The notes: generated by a model not told the origin, from the sequence alone. A stretch of DNA of 64,000 bases from JAHFTY01 sp964584785 (GCA_964584785.1 CAZPBY010000007.1:87350-151349), one strand, 5' to 3'; shown: positions 1 through 7,686, numbered from the stretch's first letter. Numbers and translations: made by a program.

Positions 1-1152
1 TGGCGGCTCGGAGTCGAAGTTAAGGCGCAGGAGCCCGGCCTTGTGCCAAAGCTCCGTTCCGGGAAGCACCATCAGAGGGAACACGGCCACCATCGAGGGT
101 TCGAGCCTGTTGGCGAAGTTCAGCGACCTCCTGAACGAGGCCACGGTCTCACCGGGAAGGCCATAGATGAGTTGCACCTCGAAGTTGACGTTGGCTCGTT
201 TGAGATACCCGATGCCATCCATGAACTGTTTCATCTTCAGGCGCCGATCGACGGTAGCGAGGGCGGTATCGTCGGTCGTCTGCAGACCCACCTCGACGAA
301 ATGAAAGTGCGCTTTGTGAAAAAGCCGCGCTAGTTCCTCATCGATGAATTCCGCCCACACCTCGGCGTGAAACCGAACTCCACGATGGTTGTGTTCGATC
401 ACGAACCGGCAAATCTCTTTCGCTCGTGCCGAGTTGAGGTTGAAGACAGGATCCATGAGATAGATTTCGTTGACGTCGCGCTCCAGCCAGAACAGGATTT
501 CCCGTTTGACGCGATCCAGGTCGAAGCGCCGGTTCCGTATCGACAGATCTTTGTTGTAGAAACAAAAGTTGCACTTAAACACACAGCCACGCTGGGTTTC
601 AATGCATACCACCCGTCCCGTGTGCCGGGCGTATTCGGGCAGATGAGGCGAAGGCAGCTGATTCAGATCCTGAAGTATTGTGGCATCCGGCGTCTCGAGA
701 ATGTTGCCGCCGTTTCGCAGAAAGATGCCGCTGACGTTCAGCAACAAACCGTCGCGCATCCATTGCATGACGATTTCAGCAAACGGGATTTCGCCCTCGC
801 TCTTCACAACAACATCGATGCTGGGATATTTTTCGAGAACCGACCTGCCCACTGGTCCCACTTCCGGACCGCCGATAACGATTTTGGTATTCGGCCTGAG
901 TTCCTTGATCCGTCGCGAGGCCGCCATGAGCTGTTTGACATTCCACACATAACAGGAGAATCCAACGATGTCCGGTTCCGTCCCGGCGATTTGACGAACG
1001 ATTTCGTTCTCCTCCACGTCGGGAGGAAACTCCAGGATCTCAATCTGTTCGAAAGGAATTCCCAGCTTCTCAACGAGGTAAGCCTTGATGTATAGCAGGG
1101 ACAGTGGAATGAAGAGCCGGTTGATGTGAACGGTTGCGAGACAAATCTTCAT
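1..1152 (-). CDS. B12-binding-type radical SAM protein (3' part beyond window)
   Basis: Seen: an uninterrupted reading frame runs from ATG at 1152 to the left edge, giving the first 384 residues. Residues 1-160 look like the Rossmann-like cobalamin-binding domain that precedes many radical SAM cores, but I see no DxHxxG motif, so B12 may bind base-off without His or not at all. The radical SAM signature CxxxCxxC is C190, C194, C197 (CVFKCNFC). Family knowledge: such enzymes use SAM and a 4Fe-4S cluster for methylation or other radical chemistry on unreactive carbons. The ATG overlaps the stop of the upstream oxygenase by 4 bp (ATGA), so the two are translationally coupled. Next to a RiPP operon, a tailoring role is plausible but unproven. 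The C-terminus lies outside the window. Confidence 0.85.
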   Translation of the reverse strand, partial: MKICLATVHINRLFIPLSLLYIKAYLVEKLGIPFEQIEILEFPPDVEENEIVRQIAGTEPDIVGFSCYVWNVKQLMAASRRIKELRPNTKIVIGGPEVGPVGRSVLEKYPSIDVVVKSEGEIPFAEIVMQWMRDGLLLNVSGIFLRNGGNILETPDATILQDLNQLPSPHLPEYARHTGRVVCIETQRGCVFKCNFCFYNKDLSIRNRRFDLDRVKREILFWLERDVNEIYLMDPVFNLNSARAKEICRFVIEHNHRGVRFHAEVWAEFIDEELARLFHKAHFHFVEVGLQTTDDTALATVDRRLKMKQFMDGIGYLKRANVNFEVQLIYGLPGETVASFRRSLNFANRLEPSMVAVFPLMVLPGTELWHKAGLLRLNFDSEPP

Positions 1153-1841
1153 GTGGCGATATTGGCGTTCCTGTGCAAAGACAGATTCCCATTCTTCAGT
1201 ACGGAAAGATAATCGGGTCGCGCCTGGAACCAACCGGCATAAGCCGTACGGGCAATCGTACCCTCGAGCCTGGTCACGCGGTGCTCGATCTTTCGGGATA
1301 TGCGAAAAATGACGGCATCTCCCACGCCTGTATTCGAGACTTCGTGAACGATTGCTTGAGACTTCTTATCGCGGATTTGAAGCACACCGCCCGAGTAAAC
1401 ACCTGAACTGAAATTGAGACTCATTGCGATCATGCGATCGTCGGGATTGACGTCGTCGTGCCAGGAATCATAGTGACGGCCCGGCACCAGCCGGTAAACG
1501 GCTCCGGCAAAACATCCGATTCGGTTGCATCCCGTGAGCCGCTGAATCAGATCGAACAAAACCGGATCATTCAGCAGGTAGTACAAAATGCCGGAGGTGC
1601 TGTTGTGCTTCATGCACAGATCGGTCGGAGGCGGGTTTCCTCCGTGTTCATGGACACGCTCGTAGAACTCAGCGGCCTCGATCTGCGCCTGTAACGATGA
1701 CAGCAGATCGGAACTCAGGAATTGCGGCAGCCGCAGGCAATACTGCCGGTCAAATTCCGCACTCAGCCGTGAGAGGTCGTTTTCAGATCCGCGGAACGTG
1801 GCGCCGAGTTTTGTGAGGTGAATCATTGCCGAATACGCCAC
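1149..1841 (-). CDS. 2-oxoglutarate/Fe(II)-dependent oxygenase
   Basis: A 230-residue protein with the jelly-roll 2OG oxygenase pattern. The iron ligands are visible as HDD within SWHDDV, about 130 residues in, and the distal His in KIEHRV. The conserved Arg that binds 2-oxoglutarate fits IARTAYAGW. The family hydroxylates carbon centres, for example prolyl or lysyl side chains or small molecules. The downstream radical SAM start overlaps its stop by 4 bp, so they form a minus-strand pair. An internal ATG at 1826 (MIHLTKLG) is an alternative start. The gene is divergent from another 2OG oxygenase, with starts only about 10-25 bp apart. Substrate unknown; location beside the lasso-like operon suggests peptide hydroxylation as one hypothesis. 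Confidence 0.85.
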   Translation of the reverse strand: MAYSAMIHLTKLGATFRGSENDLSRLSAEFDRQYCLRLPQFLSSDLLSSLQAQIEAAEFYERVHEHGGNPPPTDLCMKHNSTSGILYYLLNDPVLFDLIQRLTGCNRIGCFAGAVYRLVPGRHYDSWHDDVNPDDRMIAMSLNFSSGVYSGGVLQIRDKKSQAIVHEVSNTGVGDAVIFRISRKIEHRVTRLEGTIARTAYAGWFQARPDYLSVLKNGNLSLHRNANIAT

Positions 1842-1849
1842 ATGTTAAC

Positions 1850-2434
1850 ATGAGGGAACTGACGGTTTTGATCCGCAACGATATGCGAAAACACGAGATT
1901 GGCGGGCGGCCGATATTTGTCATCGACGACTTGTTCGACACGACGTTCGTGCGCATGGTGTATCACTTCATGCATCGCCTTCCGTTCTCATTATCCGATT
2001 ACGACAAACCGGAAACCGAGCATGTGCGGCATTGGAAGTATGAGTTCGATCCCGTCAGCCTGCCGTCGATTCCAGTCGTACCCGAGCTTGTTTCCCGTGT
2101 CGTTTCGATGTGCAAAGAAATCTGTCCGTCTCGCGGGCTGAAGCTGAATCGCATGCACTGTAATCTGCATTTTTACGGCGATATCCATCAGCCGCACACC
2201 GATTTGACGCCGGGTTTGACCGCGCTTTATTTCGCCAATCCCCGATGGGATACGAATTGGACGGGGGAGACGATCTTCTACGATGACAGCGTGGAACCGC
2301 TATACGCCGTCATTCCCAGGCCCGGCCGCCTGATCGTCTACAGCGCGGACATCCTGCATCGCGGTGGAGTCCCGTCGCGGGAATGCACGGAGCCGAGAAT
2401 AACCGTCGCATTTAAGTTCCTCGTCGATGCCTGA
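1850..2434 (+). CDS. 2-oxoglutarate/Fe(II)-dependent oxygenase (second copy)
   Basis: A protein of about 194 residues from ATG 1850; the frame is open to TTG 1826, and ATG 1883 is also possible. No clear Shine-Dalgarno decides. Motifs: HQPHTDL supplies the HxD iron pair, the stretch GETIFYD is the usual beta-strand, ADILHRGG gives the distal His, and PRITVAFKF the 2OG-binding Arg. It resembles the prolyl-4-hydroxylase superfamily but is not obviously a close paralogue of the neighbour at 1149-1841. It is the only plus-strand gene in the first 7.6 kb and is convergent with the methyltransferase at 2437, leaving 2 bp between the stops. Substrate unknown. Confidence 0.83.
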   Translation: MRELTVLIRNDMRKHEIGGRPIFVIDDLFDTTFVRMVYHFMHRLPFSLSDYDKPETEHVRHWKYEFDPVSLPSIPVVPELVSRVVSMCKEICPSRGLKLNRMHCNLHFYGDIHQPHTDLTPGLTALYFANPRWDTNWTGETIFYDDSVEPLYAVIPRPGRLIVYSADILHRGGVPSRECTEPRITVAFKFLVDA

Positions 2435-2436
2435 GT

Positions 2437-3606
2437 TCAGCAGCTGTACTTTTCGGCGAGAATCGCGATTCGTGTCATCGCGTCGTCGATCGACATGAAC
2501 CTTGCAGGGAAACGGTCGAAGACCCAACGGGCGATTTCGTCATTACGCCGGGTACCGTCCATCAGTTGAAGGATTTGCAGATCCAACTCGCCGTCGTCAT
2601 TTAATCGCGATTGGTGTGCACCGCGCCATTTCAGCAGCCGGTCCGGCAGCAGCTGTTCGGCCAGAAACGTCGACTGGCGGAAGTGGGCGAGGGGTTCAGA
2701 GCCGTTCGCGCGGAACACTTTCGATTCCCAATTCCACACGTAATCATTGCGCACCAAATCCGCTCGCAGGGCGATGCTCACGCGATCGTTCTGCATCAAC
2801 TCCACAGGAGACGACCAGGGAAAGAAAGCGGATCCGTAGATCAACTCCGGTTGACCGGGGGCGTTCGAGAAACCGATGTCTTCATGCAAGACAGCGTCGA
2901 ACCAAACCACAAACCCGTGTGCGGTGCCGGCGCGATCGACCTGCAGTGACATTTCGGACGATACATTCGGCGACTCGACACAAGTGTAATCGATGGTTGC
3001 CCAGTGACACGGCTTCGTGAGGAGCTGTTCCGGACGGACAATCGCTTTTTTCCACCGGTTCGTCACGATGATTGCGGCCGGATCCAGGTTCAAATCAAAT
3101 CGCTCACGAGCCCAGCGACTGATGAAACCATCGTAGTGTTCAGGGGCGTCAACGAGCGCGCACCACATCGAGTCCCTGGTGGGGATCAGTTTTCCGCCTG
3201 GAGCGAGGAGCCGGCGGCGCGCATCTATGATGGAAGGAATGTGTTGCTCGTACAGCGGCAGGACACCACGGAGATCCGAAACGATGACGTCGGCTCTTTC
3301 AGGCAATGTGACTTCGCCCGAAACGCCCCGCGTGAACTCGATGCGATCGGCGAGTCCATTAGCGCTCGCAGCCTGTTCTGCAATCAGAATAGCGCTGTTC
3401 GGCTCAACTGCATGGACTCGGCGGGCTCCGTACCGGCAGGCAAGAAGCGTGAGAATACCGGTCCCGGCGCCGATATCCAGAACGACGGAACCTGGAACGA
3501 TCGCACGCTGCAGCGAACGGGAATAGGCGCCCATGCGGACTTCATCCGCGATCATGCGGCCGTATCCCGCTACGCTGTACGCATGCAAAGCCGCCATGGG
3601 CTGCAC
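2437..3606 (-). CDS. PRMT-like SAM methyltransferase with C-terminal PqqD-like domain
   Basis: A 389-residue protein. The N-terminal part has the protein arginine methyltransferase layout: a YGRMIADEVRM helix X/Y region (about residues 15-25), SAM motif I VLDIGAGTGIL (about 42-52), post-I acidic AVEPN (about 66-70), and a double-E-like loop SDLRGVLPLYE in which the first Glu is Asp. A beta-barrel-like middle follows. The last 60 residues (DLQILQLMDG onward) look like a PqqD/winged-helix RiPP-recognition domain. PRMTs are uncommon in bacteria. Starting 30 bp after the lasso-like precursor on the same strand, it is the last gene of that operon, so modification of the precursor or core peptide is my inference. 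An alternative is an L11-type protein methyltransferase with an unrelated substrate. Confidence 0.8.
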   Translation of the reverse strand: MQPMAALHAYSVAGYGRMIADEVRMGAYSRSLQRAIVPGSVVLDIGAGTGILTLLACRYGARRVHAVEPNSAILIAEQAASANGLADRIEFTRGVSGEVTLPERADVIVSDLRGVLPLYEQHIPSIIDARRRLLAPGGKLIPTRDSMWCALVDAPEHYDGFISRWARERFDLNLDPAAIIVTNRWKKAIVRPEQLLTKPCHWATIDYTCVESPNVSSEMSLQVDRAGTAHGFVVWFDAVLHEDIGFSNAPGQPELIYGSAFFPWSSPVELMQNDRVSIALRADLVRNDYVWNWESKVFRANGSEPLAHFRQSTFLAEQLLPDRLLKWRGAHQSRLNDDGELDLQILQLMDGTRRNDEIARWVFDRFPARFMSIDDAMTRIAILAEKYSC

Positions 3607-3636
3607 TGAACGCCTGGAACCTGATTTGCGGGTTTC

Positions 3637-3798
3637 CTAGGTTTTGGGGCTGCCTTGTGTTCCACCGTCGGCAGTATTCTTTGAAGCAGCAATCGTTTGC
3701 GTGATTTCCCGCAAGTCACCATAAATCTGCACCTGCGGTTTCGTGTAGGGCTTCTTGACGCTGTCTTTCCCAGCATCAGGTTGTTCTGACAAATTCAT
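3637..3798 (-). CDS. lasso-like RiPP precursor peptide (53 aa)
   Basis: Found by reading the minus strand between cyclase and methyltransferase; too short for routine ORF cut-offs. ATG at 3798 lies 9 nt after a consensus AGGAGG (3808-3813), and the first 23 nt overlap the 3' end of the cyclase gene in another frame. The leader carries the lasso pattern YxxPx(L/V)xxxGxxxxxT as Y18, P21, V23, G27, T33 (YTKPQVQIYGDLREIT). The C-terminal part contains TADGG and ends GSPKT. The only acidic residue after T33 is D44, the expected macrolactam partner. With T35 as the -2 Thr the core would be 17 residues, A37 to T53, and the ring A37-D44 (8 residues). With T33 at -2 the ring would need 10 residues. 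No Cys, so class II if lassoed. Confidence 0.85.
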   Translation of the reverse strand: MNLSEQPDAGKDSVKKPYTKPQVQIYGDLREITQTIAASKNTADGGTQGSPKT

Positions 3799-5668
3799 TC
3801 TTGAGTTCCTCCTCAAACCCGTTAAAAAGTCGGAGCGGCTTGCGCCGCAAGTCCTTTAACCAATAATTCAATGCCCAGGCCCGGAAGTTTATGCGAAACA
3901 TCATCATATCCGCTCCAACATCCTCGGGCACGCGCTCCCAATCAATATATGTCAGGGACATGGGCGAAAGCTTGGGTTTCGTAAAACCTAATTTGCGCAT
4001 TCCCACCCAGGGCGGATCGCCAGTCAAAGGCGCCTTGGAACGGCGTAGTACGGCATCCGGCAGAAAACCGCGCATGGCTCTCCGTTCAAGGTACTTGACC
4101 CGGCACCAGGGAATACAGGGGACTGCCAGCATGTACCGGAGCAGCCGAAGATCCAGAAAAGGATGGCGGGTTTCGACCGGAACCCTCGTTGCCGGCGGAT
4201 CAAAATGCCTGAGAGTCACGTCCCATAGCGGGTTGAGCATCGAAGAATAGCCAATCGGGCGTACCGGATGGACCCGAGGCGCCGGCAAAGTGGACGAGCG
4301 CTCATGTTCGTCCCACCGCTCGAGTAGTCCCAGCCTGCGTTCAAACTCCGGATTGAGCCATTCGGGGTAATCCGGCGGCTCCGGCAGCCTGCCGATGTGC
4401 TTTCGAAGAAACCTCGGAATGGTCGGCAACAGGGGTACGCGTTGATGACTGACGACGTGCGTCACTAAATCGCAGGCCATACGGGTGAAATGCCGATTAC
4501 GAATTAGCCATGAAAGGTAGGTCTTCCATTCATACCGCAACGCGTTGTCGGGTCCTTCACCAAAGAACAGCACACGGCTGGTTTCCGCTATTTCCTGGAA
4601 TTCGCGGCGGTCGCCCTGAAGGTTTGACGGATTCAGCAGAGGTTCACTGGTAGTCAACAGCCTGGTGTCCCATTCCGGGTCGATCAAGTCCGGTCCGTTC
4701 TCGCGAAGGTGAATCGGAATACCGAGATGTTCCGCCACGAGGCCGGCGTAGTGCTTTTCATTTTGATCGAGGCCATCGTTTACCGTTGTGAAGGCGTGTA
4801 CCTCTCCGCTACCCGACTTACCTCTGAGAAGCTTGCATGACGTCGCGGCCAGTGTGGAGGAGTCCATGCCGCCGCTCATCAAAATGGCGACCCTGTTCGT
4901 TCTCAACCGGTCCGCAACCGCGGTGTCGAGAAGTTCCGTGAAGCGGTCGGTGTATTCTTCCGCGCGCTTGAAATAAACCGGCTCGTCGACTGGCAGGGTC
5001 CAATAGCGCGTCGAATGCGATTTCACGTGCGCCGACCAAATGGCGTAATGTGCGGGAAGAAGACGCTGAATGTCCTTGAATGAAGTCGTGGCGGGATTCT
5101 GATTGAAGTTGTGAATCAGAAAATCCGCGATCGCCTGATCGTTCAGTTCGTCGGAAACCGCTGGATATTCCCGAATGCACTCCGGCGTGTTGCTGAAAAC
5201 GAGAGTTTGGCCGACCTCGGCAAAGTAGAACGGTTTTACTCCCAAATGATCCCGCGCGCAGAAAAGACGCTTGCGAGATCCATCCCAGATCGCGAACGAA
5301 AAATCACCGATCACATGATCCAGACAACCTTCGCCCCAGACGCGATAGCTGCGGAGCAACAGTTCCACATCGGGTGCACCCGCCGCGACGTTTTCGCCGT
5401 GGTCTCCAAGTTTTTCGATGAGGGTTTTTCGATCGTCAACTCTCGCGTCGGCGACAATCCACGTACGATCGTCGAGCGTCAGCGGCTGACGCTCGTTTAT
5501 GGATTCGTCCGTAGTCCTCAACAAAGCGTGCCCGAAGCCGACATTTCCGTGGACCCATACGGCTTGAGCGTCCGGGCCGCGGAAAGCCAGGAGCGCCGTC
5601 ATCCGCCGCAGGTACGCGCGATCGACGGGAGCGCCGTCGAGGTTGAGGACTCCGACGATTCCGCTCAT
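3776..5668 (-). CDS. lasso macrolactam synthetase (asparagine synthetase B family)
   Basis: A 630-residue protein of the asparagine synthetase fold. The N-terminal glutaminase-like domain (about 1-210) begins MSGIVG, with Ser where glutaminases have the catalytic Cys2, so it should not hydrolyse glutamine. The ATP-pyrophosphatase P-loop is SGGMDS at 265-270. Family knowledge: lasso cyclases adenylate the Asp/Glu side chain of the core and let the N-terminal amine attack it to close the ring. Its ATG overlaps the stop of the preceding PqqD gene by 4 bp, and its 3' end holds the ribosome-binding site and start of the precursor gene. A true asparagine synthetase is unlikely given the Ser2 and the neighbours. 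Confidence 0.88.
   Translation of the reverse strand: MSGIVGVLNLDGAPVDRAYLRRMTALLAFRGPDAQAVWVHGNVGFGHALLRTTDESINERQPLTLDDRTWIVADARVDDRKTLIEKLGDHGENVAAGAPDVELLLRSYRVWGEGCLDHVIGDFSFAIWDGSRKRLFCARDHLGVKPFYFAEVGQTLVFSNTPECIREYPAVSDELNDQAIADFLIHNFNQNPATTSFKDIQRLLPAHYAIWSAHVKSHSTRYWTLPVDEPVYFKRAEEYTDRFTELLDTAVADRLRTNRVAILMSGGMDSSTLAATSCKLLRGKSGSGEVHAFTTVNDGLDQNEKHYAGLVAEHLGIPIHLRENGPDLIDPEWDTRLLTTSEPLLNPSNLQGDRREFQEIAETSRVLFFGEGPDNALRYEWKTYLSWLIRNRHFTRMACDLVTHVVSHQRVPLLPTIPRFLRKHIGRLPEPPDYPEWLNPEFERRLGLLERWDEHERSSTLPAPRVHPVRPIGYSSMLNPLWDVTLRHFDPPATRVPVETRHPFLDLRLLRYMLAVPCIPWCRVKYLERRAMRGFLPDAVLRRSKAPLTGDPPWVGMRKLGFTKPKLSPMSLTYIDWERVPEDVGADMMMFRINFRAWALNYWLKDLRRKPLRLFNGFEEELKNEFVRTT
3808..3813 (-). 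promoter_or_regulatory. Shine-Dalgarno of the lasso precursor
   Basis: On the minus strand the sequence AGGAGG ends 9 nt before the ATG at 3798. It lies inside the coding sequence of the cyclase, just before its stop, and decides the precursor start. It is one of the strongest ribosome-binding sites in this operon, which fits the high precursor expression a RiPP needs. Confidence 0.8.
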
Positions 5669-5976
5669 GCCGGTCCGCCGGACGTCGCGACTTCTCCGCT
5701 GCTGAGCCGAATCAGACCCTGTTCGAGCAGTGTCCCGAGAAATTCATCGAGGTCCTGACGTAACTGCGCAGAATCGACGGCGTATTCCCGGAGCAGCGCT
5801 TCATAAGCGGATTCCACCGTCGGTGCCTGCGTGAGCCTGTCCCACATTCGCGTGCCGATGGGGTCGAGTCCGAGGTACTTCTCCGTCTTCAGATTGAGCA
5901 GCACGGCTTCTTCGCCAACAACTCTGAATAAAACGTCCGGGGCGATGGTGACGCGCGAAGAAAAAGAATGAACCAT
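5665..5976 (-). CDS. PqqD-like RiPP recognition element protein (B1-type)
   Basis: About 103 residues of the PqqD fold, a winged helix that binds leader peptides and presents them to the maturation enzymes. Diagnostic pattern: LLNLKTEKYLGLDPIGTRMW, then helices YEALLREYAVDSAQLRQDL and a strand ending GLIRL. I chose ATG 5976 because GAGG lies about 8 nt upstream; GTG 5988 is an alternative that would overlap the protease stop. It sits between protease and cyclase, and its stop overlaps the cyclase start (ATGA). It is the second of two free-standing PqqD proteins in this operon. Confidence 0.85.
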   Translation of the reverse strand: MVHSFSSRVTIAPDVLFRVVGEEAVLLNLKTEKYLGLDPIGTRMWDRLTQAPTVESAYEALLREYAVDSAQLRQDLDEFLGTLLEQGLIRLSSGEVATSGGPA

Positions 5977-5984
5977 GATTGTCC

Positions 5985-6398
5985 TCACCTTTCGAAAGAA
6001 CCCAATCGCGTGTAGCGCGCCGCTTCCGCGCCTCCGATCACGATTCGATCACGATGACTAACCCAGGCATGCGCTTCAAAACCTCGCGAATCACCCTTAG
6101 ACACTCCGATGTCGAGCCGGGATTCGTAGCCCGCATTGGACAACAGCGTCTGGACGGCTATAGCTTGAGTCAGGCAGTTTGCCCGAGGCACCCAGCGGCT
6201 GGCTGCCTTTACCGCCCACACCACACGTTCAAGCGGAGCTCGCCTGGTTTTCATCACAGCGGCCGCGACAACACGTCGAGCAGCGGCAACCGGAACCACG
6301 CACAGTGCGATTCGCGTCACGAAAACAACGAACCAGGCGTGCGGCAACAACTGCCTTTCTTCCTTTGTCAGAGATGTCAGCCGCCTTAGTAGCCGCAC
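5985..6398 (-). CDS. lasso peptide leader protease, B2 type (transglutaminase-like)
   Basis: A 137-residue cysteine protease of the lasso B2 family. The catalytic Cys is C75 in RANCLTQA and the His is H110 in AHAWV; D117 may complete the triad. The N-terminal half has the hydrophobic segment typical of these proteins. I chose GTG 6398 because GGAGG lies 4 nt upstream (6403-6407) and the length then equals the usual 130-150 residues; the longer frame from 6470 would overlap the kinase gene by 85 bp, against 13 bp with this start. The enzyme should cut the leader from the precursor at 3637-3798, guided by a PqqD protein. Confidence 0.87.
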   Translation of the reverse strand: MRLLRRLTSLTKEERQLLPHAWFVVFVTRIALCVVPVAAARRVVAAAVMKTRRAPLERVVWAVKAASRWVPRANCLTQAIAVQTLLSNAGYESRLDIGVSKGDSRGFEAHAWVSHRDRIVIGGAEAARYTRLGSFER

Positions 6399-7408
6399 GG
6401 TGCCTCCGTGGAAGACAACCGGCAGGAATCGGCGATGATCGCTTCGCGGACATCGGGAAGCTGCTTCCAAATCCGGGCGAAGGACAGTTTGCGGATAGGC
6501 AAAAGACTCACCAGCCGGACAGCTTCATTCATCTGCCGTTCGAGCCGGCGTGGTTCCACGACGTAGAAGTTGAAAGTGTTCTTTAACAATTCGAGGAAGG
6601 CCTGGCGCGGCGCGAGCGGTTCGATGTGAATTCGTTGTTTGCGAAAAACCTCGCGAGGACTCACCAAACTGTAAATCGCCGTCACTGGAACGGCCGCCGA
6701 ATGACTGTGCGAATCAGCGAGCGGAAGAATCAACTTTTCGGTATCGCGATTCATCGGCACACCCGCCGCCGCGCTGCCCAGAAATCGTCGCGCGGGCCGC
6801 GGGAACAACTTGATTCGCGGCGGACCTGGATATGCCACGACTCCGGATGGTGTGGGTTGAAGAAGCAAGAGATCATCCGTAAGGATCTGGTATCCCGCAG
6901 CGAGAAAAGACGCGGCAAGGCTGGATTTCCCGTAACCGCTCTGTCCCATGAAAACAATTGCCTTGTTATCCAGTACAACAGTTGTTGCATGGAGCGGTTC
7001 AAAACCGCTTTTGACGAGCGCTATCGAAAGTGCACGGCCGAGCAGATAAACACAGAACGATTCCGTCGACGAAGTATCGAATTGCCGGCAGTAGATGAGC
7101 CGGCCGTCGTTCGACACCAGGAATTCTCCCACGCTCGGCCATCGCGCATAGATGGACCGATCCGTCAGCCGTCCCAGGTGATAAAACGAGCCGCACAATT
7201 GTTCGATCGGAATATCCCGAGTCGCTTCGTCAAAGAAGGCTGCAGACGCCAGTCGCAATTCGATGCGGGCGAGTTCCCGGTGTTCGTAGCGAGGCAGTGG
7301 GAGCGGGATATCACTCTGTAAAGCGATACCGTACACACCGTACATGTGGCGGTCCGGATTCGTTTGAATCGCTGGTTCAGCCACGACGCAGCCGTAGCTG
7401 TCAATCAC
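6386..7408 (-). CDS. HprK-like kinase of lasso-type operon
   Basis: A 340-residue protein whose central part resembles the HPr kinase/phosphorylase fold. Walker A is GQSGYGKS at 155-162, with the conserved LHATTV just upstream (H140) and the acidic TDDLL at 177-181. The N-terminal 120 residues are a separate domain, as in lasso-cluster kinases. Family knowledge: the homologue in the paeninodin cluster phosphorylates the C-terminal Ser of its precursor. The precursor here ends in Thr53, with Ser50 nearby, so these are candidate sites by inference. GTG start overlaps the stop of the first PqqD gene by 4 bp. A role in HPr control of sugar transport is unlikely in this context. Confidence 0.82.
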   Translation of the reverse strand: MIDSYGCVVAEPAIQTNPDRHMYGVYGIALQSDIPLPLPRYEHRELARIELRLASAAFFDEATRDIPIEQLCGSFYHLGRLTDRSIYARWPSVGEFLVSNDGRLIYCRQFDTSSTESFCVYLLGRALSIALVKSGFEPLHATTVVLDNKAIVFMGQSGYGKSSLAASFLAAGYQILTDDLLLLQPTPSGVVAYPGPPRIKLFPRPARRFLGSAAAGVPMNRDTEKLILPLADSHSHSAAVPVTAIYSLVSPREVFRKQRIHIEPLAPRQAFLELLKNTFNFYVVEPRRLERQMNEAVRLVSLLPIRKLSFARIWKQLPDVREAIIADSCRLSSTEAPCGY

Positions 7409-7686
7409 CCGGAAATCTCCACAAGCTTGTTTTCGCTGAGTTGCGTGACTAATTCGAGGATATCCGATTCCAATCGCGCCGGATCCACATCATATTCAGC
7501 GATCAGTGTGTCCCTGAGATCGGCAACCGTCTTTGGTTGCTGAATCAAGTCCCAGACGCGCGCGCCAACCGGATTGAGACCGTAATAGGCACCATTCCTG
7601 AGGTTTAGAATCGTTGCTTCGTCACCGACCCTGCAGGAAACCTGCTGCTGTGCCGCAACGACTCTTGTCCCCTCCGCAAACTTCAT
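7405..7686 (-). CDS. PqqD-like RiPP recognition element protein, first gene of the operon
   Basis: A 93-residue PqqD-fold protein with the same core pattern as the later copy (LNLRNGAYYGLNPVGARVW, then LRDTLIAEYDVD and LVTQLSENKLVEI). It opens the minus-strand operon; the start ATG at 7686 follows a GGGGGAAG ribosome-binding site. The 136 bp between it and the next upstream gene (7823) must hold any operon promoter, but I see no convincing -35/-10 pair. Two divergent RRE copies in one operon may serve protease and cyclase separately, or leader peptides of different sequence; that is inference. Confidence 0.85.
   Translation of the reverse strand: MKFAEGTRVVAAQQQVSCRVGDEATILNLRNGAYYGLNPVGARVWDLIQQPKTVADLRDTLIAEYDVDPARLESDILELVTQLSENKLVEISG

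Noticed and set aside
3570..3776. 68-residue minus-strand frame between cyclase and methyltransferase
   Set aside because: It overlaps the precursor in another frame, has no leader motif and no Shine-Dalgarno; the precursor frame has both.
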